Position numbers and translations under genes: made by a program. From an uncultured Flavobacteriaceae bacterium (GTDB lineage Bacteria > Bacteroidota > Bacteroidia > Flavobacteriales > Flavobacteriaceae): a stretch of 64,000 nucleotides of DNA. The DNA lies in contig CALIIC010000028.1 of assembly GCA_938020445.1 (NCBI GenBank), forward strand, positions 55,936-119,935, written 5' to 3'. Below are positions 28,287-36,800 of this stretch, piece after piece. The number at the start of each line of letters is the position of its first letter. Position 1 is the first letter of the stretch. The notes under the pieces are model-generated. The model had not been told where the DNA came from. It worked only from the letters and a program-made list of their open reading frames with translations, and searched no databases.

Positions 28287-28294
28287 CAAATATA
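28287..28294 (-). promoter_or_regulatory. Proposed -7 box of the biosynthetic operon promoter
   Basis: On the minus strand the bases read TATATTTG, an exact match to the Bacteroidota -7 pattern TAnnTTTG. It lies 22 nt from the dyad at 28317-28332, the same distance found at the acyltransferase and E1-like promoters. No TTG -33 element is present at the expected place, which fits dependence on an activator. Confidence 0.65.
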
Positions 28295-28316
28295 CCCTCC
28301 TATTATAGGGTCTTGG

Positions 28317-28332
28317 CTACACCAAAGTGTAG
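28317..28332. promoter_or_regulatory. 16-bp dyad operator, operon-proximal site
   Basis: CTACAC-CAAA-GTGTAG is a perfect 6-4-6 palindrome. Its near edge is 22 nt from the operon -7 box, placing its centre about 44 nt upstream of a start point assumed 7 nt below the -7 box. The placement resembles that of activator sites next to a -35 region. Confidence 0.72.
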
Positions 28333-28340
28333 TAGTAGTA

Positions 28341-29003
28341 TTATGCTTTAAAAACTACACTTCCGGGTAGTTTAAAAGCAGGCATCTGAGGACGGCTATC
28401 GGCCGCGGGTACTAAATGCTTGTTTTCATTATAAAAATCGATGAGACCAGCGTATGGGAAACAAACAGGAATTGTCTCCGAGCCCAAGTAATCGATAGAT
28501 TCCCCTACGATCTCGGCCTTAATACCCATCAAAGTCATTATACGTAACAATTTAGCGTCGCATTCTGCAAACGCTATATTGTCACTATCCTCACAAACAG
28601 GAGCGATGGCGCATACCATTAACTTCTTAAGAAGCTTAATATCACGCACACCTTGCTTGATGGCAAATCTCCCAATATGCCAAACCTCATTAATAGCTCT
28701 TCCGTTGGCACAATCCAATGGATTGATGCCAAACATTTTTTGGATGGGCATAGGAGTTATATAATCCCATCTAAGTACTCTGATAGTACCCATGATTTCA
28801 CCTTCATCCGTTCGTACGGCGAACGCTTTTGAATTTGCCAAGTAATCCATCTCCTCTTTATATACAGATTCGATGTCACTTGTACGGTTGGTAGAAACAA
28901 CTTCTTCCGTATGATGTTTAAAGTTTTCCGCAACTACGAACTTAGACATGTTAAGGATTTCATTTTGTTTAACTTCTGATAGGTAATTTTTTTCGTGTAT
29001 CAT
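28341..29003 (-). CDS. LuxI/FeeM-fold acyltransferase (autoinducer-synthase-like)
   Basis: A 220-residue GNAT-superfamily protein. Features of the acyl-ACP-dependent branch (LuxI, FeeM N-acyl amino acid synthases, PEP-CTERM-associated acyltransferases) are visible. MGTIRVLRW resembles the pre-core strand; INEVWHIGRFAIKQG corresponds to the E-x-x-RFAV segment; LLRIMTLMGIKAEIVGESIDYLG resembles the C-terminal strand-helix. It should acylate the amine of an amino acid or amine to give an N-acyl product; the exact substrate is unknown. The track start at 29036 is GTG; I chose the ATG at 29003 because it leaves the promoter at the same distance (15 nt from the -7 box, 45 nt from the dyad) as in the E1-like gene. 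Cytoplasmic. Confidence 0.72.
   Translation of the reverse strand: MIHEKNYLSEVKQNEILNMSKFVVAENFKHHTEEVVSTNRTSDIESVYKEEMDYLANSKAFAVRTDEGEIMGTIRVLRWDYITPMPIQKMFGINPLDCANGRAINEVWHIGRFAIKQGVRDIKLLKKLMVCAIAPVCEDSDNIAFAECDAKLLRIMTLMGIKAEIVGESIDYLGSETIPVCFPYAGLIDFYNENKHLVPAADSRPQMPAFKLPGSVVFKA
28355..28370. promoter_or_regulatory. 16-bp dyad operator, operon-distal site
   Basis: CTACAC-TTCC-GGGTAG fits the same motif, embedded in a longer inverted repeat AAACTAC/GTAGTTT, and lies inside the last codons of the acyltransferase gene. It is exactly 38 bp from the proximal site, the same pair spacing as upstream of the acyltransferase. Confidence 0.65.
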
Positions 29004-29018
29004 AATTTTTGTTTTACC

Positions 29019-29047
29019 TAAAACTATTGCACACACGAGCGCATCAA
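29019..29047 (-). promoter_or_regulatory. Proposed promoter of the acyltransferase gene
   Basis: The minus strand reads TTG at 29047-29045, an 18-nt spacer, then TAGTTTTA at 29026-29019, close to the Bacteroidota TTG/TAnnTTTG pattern (last base A for G). The -7 box is 15 nt from the chosen ATG and 22 nt from the dyad operator, exactly as at the E1-like gene. Confidence 0.6.
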
Positions 29048-29048
29048 C

Positions 29049-29064
29049 CTACACAAAAGACTAG
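29049..29064. promoter_or_regulatory. 16-bp dyad operator, acyltransferase proximal site
   Basis: CTACAC-AAAA-GACTAG keeps the outer CTAC/CTAG parts and A-rich centre of the motif. It directly abuts the proposed TTG -33 element. Confidence 0.62.
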
Positions 29065-29086
29065 TTACCAGCTTTTTAAACAAAAA

Positions 29087-29102
29087 CTACCCTTTCAGGT
29101 AG
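29087..29102. promoter_or_regulatory. 16-bp dyad operator, acyltransferase distal site
   Basis: CTACCC-TTTC-AGGTAG contains a CTACC/GGTAG inverted repeat, and lies exactly 38 bp from the proximal site. It could also serve the divergent regulator gene, though that start is 870 bp away. Confidence 0.6.
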
Positions 29103-29969
29103 GATTTGAAAATTTTATTAACAAGTAAGAATAATGATTAATTTTCAGTAAAATTTATTAAACAAAAAAGTTTGTGAAAAACATGCCAAGAGGAAATCCC
29201 ATAAAGGGCAAAGAAGAAATAAGGAATCCTAAAACACTGATTTTAAAATATTTAAAAAAACACTTTCGTGGCTGACTTTACAACTGCGCAGATAGTATGT
29301 TTTATTATTCCTCTCTTTAAATAAACAAAAAGAGTTAATTATATTTATTTCAAAGTCAAAAGAAAAAGGGCGTTCCTAAAGGTTAAACAAAATGTAACAC
29401 CCTGACCAACAGTGCTTAAATTCCATTTTAGGGCGCTAAGAGCAAAAAACAAGAACATCTTAGAAATTGCGGAAACCCGCAATATTATCGAAGGCGAACT
29501 CCGGTTTTCTTCTGAAATCTGAAGGTTTTTTAACATTTAGGGAGTAATTTTCGCTCTTTGCAGAAGGCCTAAATTGGCACAAAAGTCAGATTGCCGCTAC
29601 TTCTTCTAAAAAAGTGATCAAAAAGAGAAGAAATCAGTGACAAAAGTGTTCGTTTTTAGCACTTTTTATTGTAAAAAAACCAGTGAGCATCTTTAAAATC
29701 ATCGCGAAAAATCCTATTTTATTGCTAAAATGAGTCCCGTATTAATGGTATAGCCAATCTTATCAGTCTCCTAGGTCGTGTGCCTTTCAACACCAATTGA
29801 GTATAAATATATTTCGTCATAGTAATGAATAATGAATAGGTAAACACCCCACTTTGTATAAGCCTTACAAAGGAGTGTTAAACAGAACACCTATAAAACA
29901 TTCTATATAGGGTTTTTCTTAATCTCATTCAAAAAAAAACATTACATTTAGTATATAAAAAACCAACCA
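29103..29969. other. AT-rich divergent intergenic region, no gene seen
   Basis: About 870 bp separate the distal operator from the regulator start. Only short unsupported ORFs occur. A TACATTTA at 29943-29950 may be a weak -7 box for the regulator gene, 19 nt before its ATG, but no good -33 element precedes it. The size leaves room for a small RNA or further operators that I cannot identify. Confidence 0.4.
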
Positions 29970-30728
29970 ATGGTAAGTGAAAATGATTTTTTTTCATCAC
30001 GCAATACCGTTAATAAACTCTCTGCAAACGAGAAAACCCAAACTGTCAATTACCTGGAGGCAATAAAAGCATTCGCCAGAACTACCTACAGTAGTATTTA
30101 TGTAATCGACTATGAAAAAAAGGGGTTTGAATATGTTTCTGAAAATCCACTTTTCTTATGTGGGCATACTGCAGACGAGGTTCAACAATTGGGGTATGCG
30201 TTTTATTTTAAATATGTTCTCGAGGCAGATTTAGATTTGCTTCTTAAAATCAACACCATCGGTTTTGATTTTTATGAGAAGATTCCTGTCGAAGAGCGAA
30301 TTTATCACACGATAACCTATGACTTTCATCTAAAAAACTCCGATGGAAAAGTTATTTTGATCAACCAAAAGTTGACACCTGTTTATTTAACCCAGAGTGG
30401 AAAGATATGGAAGGCGATCTGTATGATCTCTCTTTCTTCAGAACGACAATCTGGAAATATCAAAATATATAAAAAGGGAGATAACAAGGTGTATAAATAT
30501 GATCTCGAAGGCAACTATTGGAAAACGCTGGAAAAAATTAAACTTACCAATCGGGAAAAGGAAGTACTCCAGTTATCCATTCGAGGATATACCATTGGTG
30601 ATATTGCGGAGACAATATTCGTTTCTCCCGATACAGTAAAGTTTCATAGAAGAAAGTTATTCGAAAAACTTGAAGTAGCAAATATTGCCGAGGCTATTGC
30701 ATATGCCACTAGTAACAAGTTGATCTAA
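29970..30728 (+). CDS. PAS-LuxR family transcriptional regulator
   Basis: A 252-residue protein with a PAS-like sensory region (about 30-150: YSSIYVIDYEKKGFEYVSEN opens it) and a C-terminal LuxR/NarL helix-turn-helix (about 190-250: LTNREKEVLQLSIRGYTIGDIAETIFVSPDTVKFHRRKLFEKL, shown here only to mark its limits in part). This PAS-HTH layout is common in Bacteroidota and differs from the autoinducer-binding domain of classical LuxR. It lies between the acyltransferase and E1-like genes and is the only DNA-binding protein nearby, so it is the best candidate to bind the five dyad sites. No dyad was found at its own promoter. The gene converges on the E1-like gene with 3 nt between stop codons. 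Confidence 0.88.
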   Translation: MVSENDFFSSRNTVNKLSANEKTQTVNYLEAIKAFARTTYSSIYVIDYEKKGFEYVSENPLFLCGHTADEVQQLGYAFYFKYVLEADLDLLLKINTIGFDFYEKIPVEERIYHTITYDFHLKNSDGKVILINQKLTPVYLTQSGKIWKAICMISLSSERQSGNIKIYKKGDNKVYKYDLEGNYWKTLEKIKLTNREKEVLQLSIRGYTIGDIAETIFVSPDTVKFHRRKLFEKLEVANIAEAIAYATSNKLI

Positions 30729-30731
30729 ACA

Positions 30732-31493
30732 CTAAAGATCATCATCGATAATTTTTGAAATATAGAATTCGGGGAATTTTTTAAACTTTTTGCCTGTCGC
30801 TATATTGAATAATAAGTGAGTGCACATTGCGGCTACTGACCAAGATGCAATTGCAAGTTGCGGTGGCGGAAGACTTTCTTCCTCATTTTTGTATTTATCA
30901 ATGATTTCGTCAATCCATCCCTGAGGATTCCCCCAAAACTTAAGATAGCTAGAAGCATACTGTACCATGGTAACCTCGTTAAAAATTTCGTTCGGTTTTG
31001 CAATAGTATCCAATAGTAAGCCGTCTTTAGCGATTACAGTAACCAAACTACCCCATCCTATATTGTAAGGATGTAAAATAGGAATGTTAAGTTTCTGACA
31101 AGCAGTATCAAAAATCAATGGCACCGGAGAGGAAAAATCCAAGGCATTCACAGCAACTTTATGATCTTTTATTTGATCCCCAATGTTCTCAACGGTCAGA
31201 AAAAAGTCAATCGTCTTTATTTTTGCTTTTTTGTTGATCGCACGCAAGCGTTTTGCCAAAGCATCTACTTTGTTTGTATCAATATCATCTTCTGTATAGT
31301 TTTGTCTATTCAGATTCGATCGCTCTACCTGATCCCCATCCACTATCGTGATTTTCTCAAAACCAAAACGGAGTGCACATTCGGCAATTACACTTCCAAT
31401 TCCGCTACCCGCGAGCAGTATAGGAAAATCCTTTATAATTTCTTGTTCTTCTTCGCTGAGATATAACCTATTTCGTGAATAACGATCTTCCAT
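30732..31493 (-). CDS. ThiF/MoeB/E1-like adenylyltransferase
   Basis: A 253-residue E1-like protein. The nucleotide-binding GSGIGS loop near residue 30 is followed by VDGDQVERSNLNRQ, which carries the Asp, Asn and Arg of the ATP site, then a conserved Lys in NKVDALAKRL and the late NALDFSSPVP strand. There is no CxxC zinc pair, as in several non-ubiquitin-like members; a Cys occurs in DTACQKL. E1-like enzymes adenylate a carboxyl group: of ThiS/MoaD-type carriers, of a peptide in MccB, or of a modified tRNA base in TcdA. No ThiS-like or JAB gene is nearby, which favours a small-molecule or peptide substrate, possibly the acyltransferase product (inference). The track start at 31562 is TTG; the ATG at 31493 matches the promoter geometry. 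Confidence 0.85.
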   Translation of the reverse strand: MEDRYSRNRLYLSEEEQEIIKDFPILLAGSGIGSVIAECALRFGFEKITIVDGDQVERSNLNRQNYTEDDIDTNKVDALAKRLRAINKKAKIKTIDFFLTVENIGDQIKDHKVAVNALDFSSPVPLIFDTACQKLNIPILHPYNIGWGSLVTVIAKDGLLLDTIAKPNEIFNEVTMVQYASSYLKFWGNPQGWIDEIIDKYKNEEESLPPPQLAIASWSVAAMCTHLLFNIATGKKFKKFPEFYISKIIDDDL

Positions 31494-31508
31494 GATATCA
31501 TTTTGATT

Positions 31509-31538
31509 CAAATTTAAAGCGACTATAGAGATATACAA
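31509..31538 (-). promoter_or_regulatory. Proposed promoter of the E1-like gene
   Basis: The minus strand reads TTG (31538-31536), a 19-nt spacer, then TAAATTTG (31516-31509), a full match to the Bacteroidota TTG/TAnnTTTG promoter. The ATG is 15 nt below the -7 box. Confidence 0.75.
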
Positions 31539-31554
31539 CCACACAAAAGGGTAG
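31539..31554. promoter_or_regulatory. 16-bp dyad operator upstream of the E1-like gene
   Basis: CCACAC-AAAA-GGGTAG fits the shared motif, touches the TTG of the -33 element, and is 22 nt from the -7 box. No second copy was found 38 bp further upstream here. Confidence 0.68.
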
Positions 31555-31595
31555 TTTTTCAATATCGATTCAATTCATCAAAGATCCATAGTACG

Positions 31596-32840
31596 CTATT
31601 TCAAACCCAAAATAACAGTAAGTTCCTCACTTCCAGATATCCAACCTGTGGCGGTCACTTTCTCTAGCCATTTACTTTCAAGTGTTTCATTCACTTGAAT
31701 ACGTGAGTCGCCCCAATACCCATTTTCGTAAGGGTTGTCCCATAAACCCTGTGAATCCCAATCTGCATTGATATAGCTAATTGCCTTAATGACATCGGCA
31801 TTCGATTCGATATAGTCAAAATAGGGGGCGTACCACTCATTCCAAATTTGATCGGCCGTCTTCGAAAGCGTTCCCTTGGCCGAAGTACCATCCCAAACTT
31901 CGCTGATATTCGAGTTTTCCAATCTTGAATTGTCATAGCCTTGATCGGCCGACTCTGCTATCATTACCGGTTTTCCTTTGGCACGGGCAAGTGCCAACAT
32001 CTCGTTCAATAAAAATTTCTGGGTGGAAATCGTATTGGAAGCGGCTGTCGCCTGTTCGTTAAGTCGAAGAAACCAGGAGACTCCAAACCAATCTACATAA
32101 GCGTCACCGGGATAATAGGTCATCAAATTTTCACGCCCTCCATCTAACAGATCATCGATCGGGGAGGTACTCGATTGCCATACGTAGGCTACATTTGTAA
32201 CACCTTCTCCCCTTAAGACATCCACTATTTTTCGAAATGCATTTTGGTAGTTGTTACCATCATAGCCATTCCATTGTCCATCGAACTCATATCCAATTCT
32301 TAAGTAAAATGCCGTATCATCCAATTCATTAAAGTAAGAAGCCAACTGCCTTATTTGCGCATCTAAATCCCCCTTGGCAATATGAACCGTTTGCCCTACC
32401 AGATACAAACCTATCTGAACAGCGGAATTAGGAAATTCCTTTGCCGATTTATAGGCATTTAATGGGCCCGCACCCCAATTTACATCCTCTTCATAAGGCG
32501 TATTGTTGCTCTTCCAACCAAGGGCGCCCAGACTGCCAGAAAGTACTCCCGAAAGATTCACATAGGTAGTAATTCCCGTGGGAGTCGGGCATTGCCCGCA
32601 TTCATTCATATAATCCCGTACTGATTTTAAATCTTGGCCAATAAACAGCATCTGTTCTCCCGTACTGGGTACTAAAAACCCATCAGAAATTTTATTTTCC
32701 GGGGTTTCGGGGGTGGTCGGCCCTTCCGAAATTGGTTCTGGATCCACAGGCTCCAAAGTCTGGGGAACGGCGGCATCGGAACTACATGATAGTAAGAGAC
32801 CAAAAAACAACTGTATGGTACAAAATCGTATTCTATTCAT
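31596..32840 (-). CDS. GH26-like glycoside hydrolase lipoprotein (mannanase or beta-1,3-xylanase type)
   Basis: A 414-residue lipoprotein (Cys19 after FGLLLS, then a Pro/Glu-rich linker). The catalytic part matches clan GH-A family 26: RIGYEFDGQWNGY carries the acid/base Glu, IVDVLRGEGVTNVAYVWQ and YYPGDAYVDWFG are family landmarks, and KPVMIAESADQ carries the nucleophile Glu. GH26 includes beta-mannanases and the beta-1,3-xylanases of marine bacteria. The surrounding GH10, GH43 and xylose genes favour a xylan target, perhaps mixed beta-1,3/1,4-xylan of red algae; this is inference. The lipid anchor implies surface or periplasmic location. It follows the CBM-like gene by 15 nt, as a two-gene operon. 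Confidence 0.82.
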   Translation of the reverse strand: MNRIRFCTIQLFFGLLLSCSSDAAVPQTLEPVDPEPISEGPTTPETPENKISDGFLVPSTGEQMLFIGQDLKSVRDYMNECGQCPTPTGITTYVNLSGVLSGSLGALGWKSNNTPYEEDVNWGAGPLNAYKSAKEFPNSAVQIGLYLVGQTVHIAKGDLDAQIRQLASYFNELDDTAFYLRIGYEFDGQWNGYDGNNYQNAFRKIVDVLRGEGVTNVAYVWQSSTSPIDDLLDGGRENLMTYYPGDAYVDWFGVSWFLRLNEQATAASNTISTQKFLLNEMLALARAKGKPVMIAESADQGYDNSRLENSNISEVWDGTSAKGTLSKTADQIWNEWYAPYFDYIESNADVIKAISYINADWDSQGLWDNPYENGYWGDSRIQVNETLESKWLEKVTATGWISGSEELTVILGLK

Positions 32841-32855
32841 TCTAAATATTTTAAG

Positions 32856-33515
32856 CTATTCTGGTATATAAGCAATGTTTGTGGTCATTAACCATGCATC
32901 CATCTCAAAACCATCTTCCCGCATACAGAAGGAAATGGTATGAGCGCCCGCCTCGGTAACTTCCAAATAAATGGTTGTCGCAACACCGCAATGATTTTCA
33001 GGATCTCGCTGGGCAGAAGACCATGTCCAGTTATCCTTTCCCTCACACCATTGCATTCGCGCACCACTTTCGGGCCATTCTCCATCCAGACCGACGTGCA
33101 CCCCATTATCTTCCGATCCCGAGGAGAATGCACTTGCCCAAACATAGTATTTGCCGGGATTGCGTATGTTCACTTCATAGGAAACAATGCCGCCGATGCC
33201 CGGCTCCGGGAAAAAATTCTCGCCCACGATCAACGCATCATCATGGGTTATTCGCGTATCTGGCAATGCCTCGATATATGCGCCACCACTAGCTGTAGCC
33301 GAATGATTCGTTATCAAAACCTTGTCGAATGGTAGGCTGTCCGATGTCTGGCGGCGGTACCAGTCTCTTTTTGTATTGTTGGAAGACCTAAAATGAAAGT
33401 CCTCTGCTTCCACCTTTAAGAAACCATCCTTTTCCTGAAACGGTGTGGTTTGTGAAGTTCCATTTCCAGGAAAACCGCAAAGTACGAACACCCCGATTCT
33501 AAATAGCAATCTCAT
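32856..33515 (-). CDS. Secreted carbohydrate-binding-like beta-sandwich protein
   Basis: A 219-residue protein with a short signal peptide. The single domain begins LKVEAEDFHF and continues with GGIVSYEVNIRNPGKYYVWA, GVHVGLDGEWP and GAHTISFCMREDGFEMDAW. This is the layout of CBM6/CBM35-like or GH115 C-terminal-like jelly rolls, in which the EAE/EDF start helps bind calcium and the final Asp-Trp closes the fold. It has no catalytic motif. It is co-transcribed with the GH26-like gene and probably targets or presents the glycan. The track start is TTG; the ATG at 33515 directly precedes the signal peptide. Confidence 0.7.
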   Translation of the reverse strand: MRLLFRIGVFVLCGFPGNGTSQTTPFQEKDGFLKVEAEDFHFRSSNNTKRDWYRRQTSDSLPFDKVLITNHSATASGGAYIEALPDTRITHDDALIVGENFFPEPGIGGIVSYEVNIRNPGKYYVWASAFSSGSEDNGVHVGLDGEWPESGARMQWCEGKDNWTWSSAQRDPENHCGVATTIYLEVTEAGAHTISFCMREDGFEMDAWLMTTNIAYIPE

Positions 33516-33524
33516 TTGCTGCAA

Positions 33525-33884
33525 GTCTATAGTTCGTTATAAAATTTTTGATCCAAAGAAGTTCATCAGAACTCGGTATTGTCCAAATACATCTTTTAAA
33601 AAATGCGCTTCGAATCAGCATAAAAACAAATATAGGAGCAAAAAATTCTCAAAGTCACCCTATTTGACGGTTAAAAATGAAAATGCTGCAATATTAATAG
33701 TAATTGCTTCAGATTTAATATTGGTACGTAAGACCACCAAATACTTTTGCTCATGAACACTTAATAGGATACTGTTCAGAGATATTTCCTTGAATGTTCG
33801 AAACAAAACCTGCCCTTGTAATAGCCAATAATCACAACCGAATTACAGCGGCAAGAATTCAAAAATAAACCAAAATTAACTCAC
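33525..33884. other. 360-bp divergent promoter region of the xylan locus
   Basis: This separates the minus-strand CBM-like/GH26 pair from the plus-strand SusC operon. An inverted repeat CAATATT (33689-33695) / AATATTG (33717-33723) is the clearest internal structure and could be a regulator site. No gene is supported; the small plus-strand ORF ending at 33756 has no convincing features. Confidence 0.45.
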
Positions 33885-36800
33885 ATGATCAAACTCAAAA
33901 TCGTAACGATTGCTTTGCTGGTGTTTTCAGTTCAAAGCATCTTTTCACAAACCAAAACTGTTAGTGGGGTGGTCTCGGACGAGGCGGGCACACCGCTACC
34001 GGGCGCGACTGTAGTTGTAGTAGGCACATCGAACGGTACCACCACAGACTTTGACGGAAACTATACCATAAAGGATGTCGATACAACTGATCAGCTCTCT
34101 TTTTCCTATATCGGAATGAGTACGCAAACCATTACGGTAGGCAAGCAAACGGTCATCAATGTTAGCCTTATCGAATCTGCGGAGGCTTTGAACGAAGTGG
34201 TGGTGGTAGCATACGGTACCCAAAGCAGGGCTACGGTCACGGGAGCAGTATCCGTTATAGATTCCGAAGAGATTTCCGCGATTCCGGTTACCAACGCCGA
34301 ACAAGCCCTTCAAGGTAGGGCCGCAGGTCTGAGTATCGTAAATAATGGCGTTCCCGGTTCTACACCTTCAGTTCTAATTAGAGGGTTGGGGTCCATAGGA
34401 AGCAATAACCCCCTTTTCGTGATCGATGGGGTGATTGTTGGTAATTTGTCTGGCATTAGCCCGAATGATATTGAAAACATCTCTGTTCTGAAAGATGCAT
34501 CTACGACGGCGCTTTATGGGGCTCAGGGGTCAAATGGAGTTATTTTGGTAACGACCAAAAAAGGAAAAAAGGGAAAAGCAGAAATCTCTTTTAGCACCTA
34601 TACCGGATTTTCAACTTTCCAGAAACGATACGATGTGCTGAATACGGCAGATTATCTTAAATATGCCGCCGACCAGGGCGTTGTTCCCAACAGACCGGCC
34701 GAATTTTTTGACAACGATATCAATTACCAGGATGAGATTTTCACCACCGGGCTGCTACAAGACTACAATTTAAGTTATTCCGGTGGAGGAGAAAATGGTA
34801 CCTACCGTTTTTCGGGGGAATATTTAAAGCAAGAAGGCGTTTTGATAAATACTGGCTTTGAACGCTTTTCTTTTAGGGTAAACAGCCAAACTCAAATGGG
34901 TAAACTCAAAGTAGGCCAAACCATGTCGGTGGGCTTTGGTAAGCAAAGACCTGAGTTGAGTGGTGGAGGCCGTACCCTTATTGAGCACTCTGTTAAAGCA
35001 GCTCCCTATCTTCCCATATACAATGCAGACAATCTAGGTGGTTTCCAAGGGCCCTCTTCTTCTGCCGATGGGCAAGATGCCGAGAACCCCGTACGTATAC
35101 AGACCATAGCGGATCCCATTAATCGCAATGTGGCCATAATAGGAAATATATTTGCCGAGCTAGAGCTTGCAAAAGGTTTAACATTCAGATCCTCAGTAGG
35201 CCTTGACTATTACACTTATAACAATAGTAATTTTGTACCTTCTTATAGTGATGACAGCGTAGAAGGGAGTACTACCCATGCGCAACCTTGGGCGGCTATT
35301 TCAAGAAATTCGGGGTACGGACAAACCATTATCTACAACAATAGTATTAATTATACCAAAACATTCAATGAAAAACACAATTTTCAATTCCTTGCCCTAG
35401 TAGAGAAATTCGAAGGCAAGAATAGTAATATGAGTGCCAACAGCAGAAATGCGGTAACCGACGAAATTGAGCAGTTGTCCAATGAGGATTCTGCCCTTTC
35501 CTCAAATTCCAGTGAAACCAATAAACTAGGTTATGTTAGTCGGTTAAACTATGACTTTGACAATAAATATATCATATCGGGCTCCTTTCGAAGGGACGCC
35601 TCCTCGCGCTTTGGTGCGAACAAACGATGGGCCAATTTTTACTCTGCCTCCGTTGGGTGGAATATTGCGGCGGAAGCTTTTATGGAAAATGGTCCATTTA
35701 GCACCTTAAAACTGAGAGGTAGTTATGGGACCACGGGTAGCGACGCGATTGGCGATTATCGATATGCACCTTCCTTGGCAGCCGGTTTTGAATACCCCAT
35801 TGATGGGCAAGTGGCTTTCGGAATCACTGCGGACGGCGGTGATAATCCAGATTTGCAATGGGAGTCTAAAGAATCTCTGAATATTGGTCTTGATCTGGTC
35901 ACCTCGAATTCAAAGTTCAATGCTTCCATAGAGTACTATGAGAACACTAGTAACGACCTATTGATCAACATTCCGGCACCTACCTCAAATGGTTTCAATG
36001 CCGGGAATATTGCGGCCAATGTTGGATCCGGTGTAACCAAAGGATTCGAAGTGGTCATGGGATATAATGATTACGAAGGAGATTTTAAATGGTCTGCCAA
36101 TGTTAACGTAGGTACTTCACAAAATGAAGTACTAAGCCTCGGAGGCTTGGAAGAATTCGTAGGGGCAGGTTTCAAAGGAGGAGGCACCATTTCAAGAACC
36201 GTTGTTGGGGAACCACTTTTCCATTTTTATGGTCTGGTTTCGGACGGCATCTACCAAAATCAGGCAGAAGTAGATGCGGTATTCACCGCAAATCCTGGAC
36301 AAACCACGGTACAGCCGGGTGATATTCGCTTCAAAGATTTGAATGGCGATGGGGACATTACCTCTGAAGATAGAGCAATTATAGGGAATCCGTACCCAGA
36401 TTTCAATTACGGCCTAAATTTAAGTGCCGATTACAAAAACTTTGACTTGAACCTCTTTTTAACCGGGGTTTATGGCAATGATGTGTTCAATACCAATACC
36501 TATGATTTGGTAGGCGGTGCAAATCGTTTGTTCAATGTAAGCCAAGAGTATTACGAAAATCGATGGACCCCCACAAACCCTTCTACCACTACCCCAAGAA
36601 CAAATGGAGCAATACAAAATAATGGGGTATCGGACCGATTTGTAGAGGACGGATCCTACACACGCTTAAAAAATGTCACTTTGGGTTATACCATTCCCAA
36701 TGATATGTTTAGCGAGTATGTTTCCAAGATTCGAATCTATGCAAGTGGTCAAAACTTACTGACCATCACCAACTATTCTGGCTTGGACCCAGAAATTGGC

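Larger units (their letters stand above)
27835..28340 (-). other. About 500-nt leader/promoter region of the biosynthetic operon
   Basis: Between the acyltransferase stop and the antiterminator start lie a -7 box (28287-28294), one dyad operator (28317-28332) and then about 445 nt of presumed untranslated leader. The only ORF in the leader is a 55-codon frame from an ATG at 28209 to 28042; it matches nothing I recognise. A long leader is expected where a NusG paralogue acts on its own transcript. Confidence 0.55.

Noticed and set aside
28341-29003. Calling the acyltransferase a true LuxI homoserine-lactone synthase
   Set aside because: Only fold-level resemblance is visible, and the regulator lacks a classical autoinducer-binding domain; the substrate is left open.
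29004-29036. Longer N-terminus of the acyltransferase from the track start (GTG at 29036)
   Set aside because: It would place the start almost on the operator and lose the promoter spacing shared with the E1-like gene; the ATG at 29003 fits better.
29345-29536. 63-aa minus-strand ORF in the large divergent gap
   Set aside because: No recognisable features, no promoter, and low-complexity composition typical of AT-rich intergenic DNA.
28317-31554. Reading the dyads as NarL heptamer (7-2-7) sites
   Set aside because: Half-sites share TAC/GTA, but the centre-to-centre spacing is two bases shorter than the NarL arrangement in all five copies.
31494-31562. Longer N-terminus of the E1-like protein from a TTG at 31562
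   Set aside because: The extension covers the whole proposed promoter and operator and adds an odd hydrophobic stretch; a good ATG follows at 31493.
31577-31592. A second dyad 38 bp upstream of the E1-like operator
   Set aside because: The bases there do not fit the motif, so only one site is claimed at that promoter.
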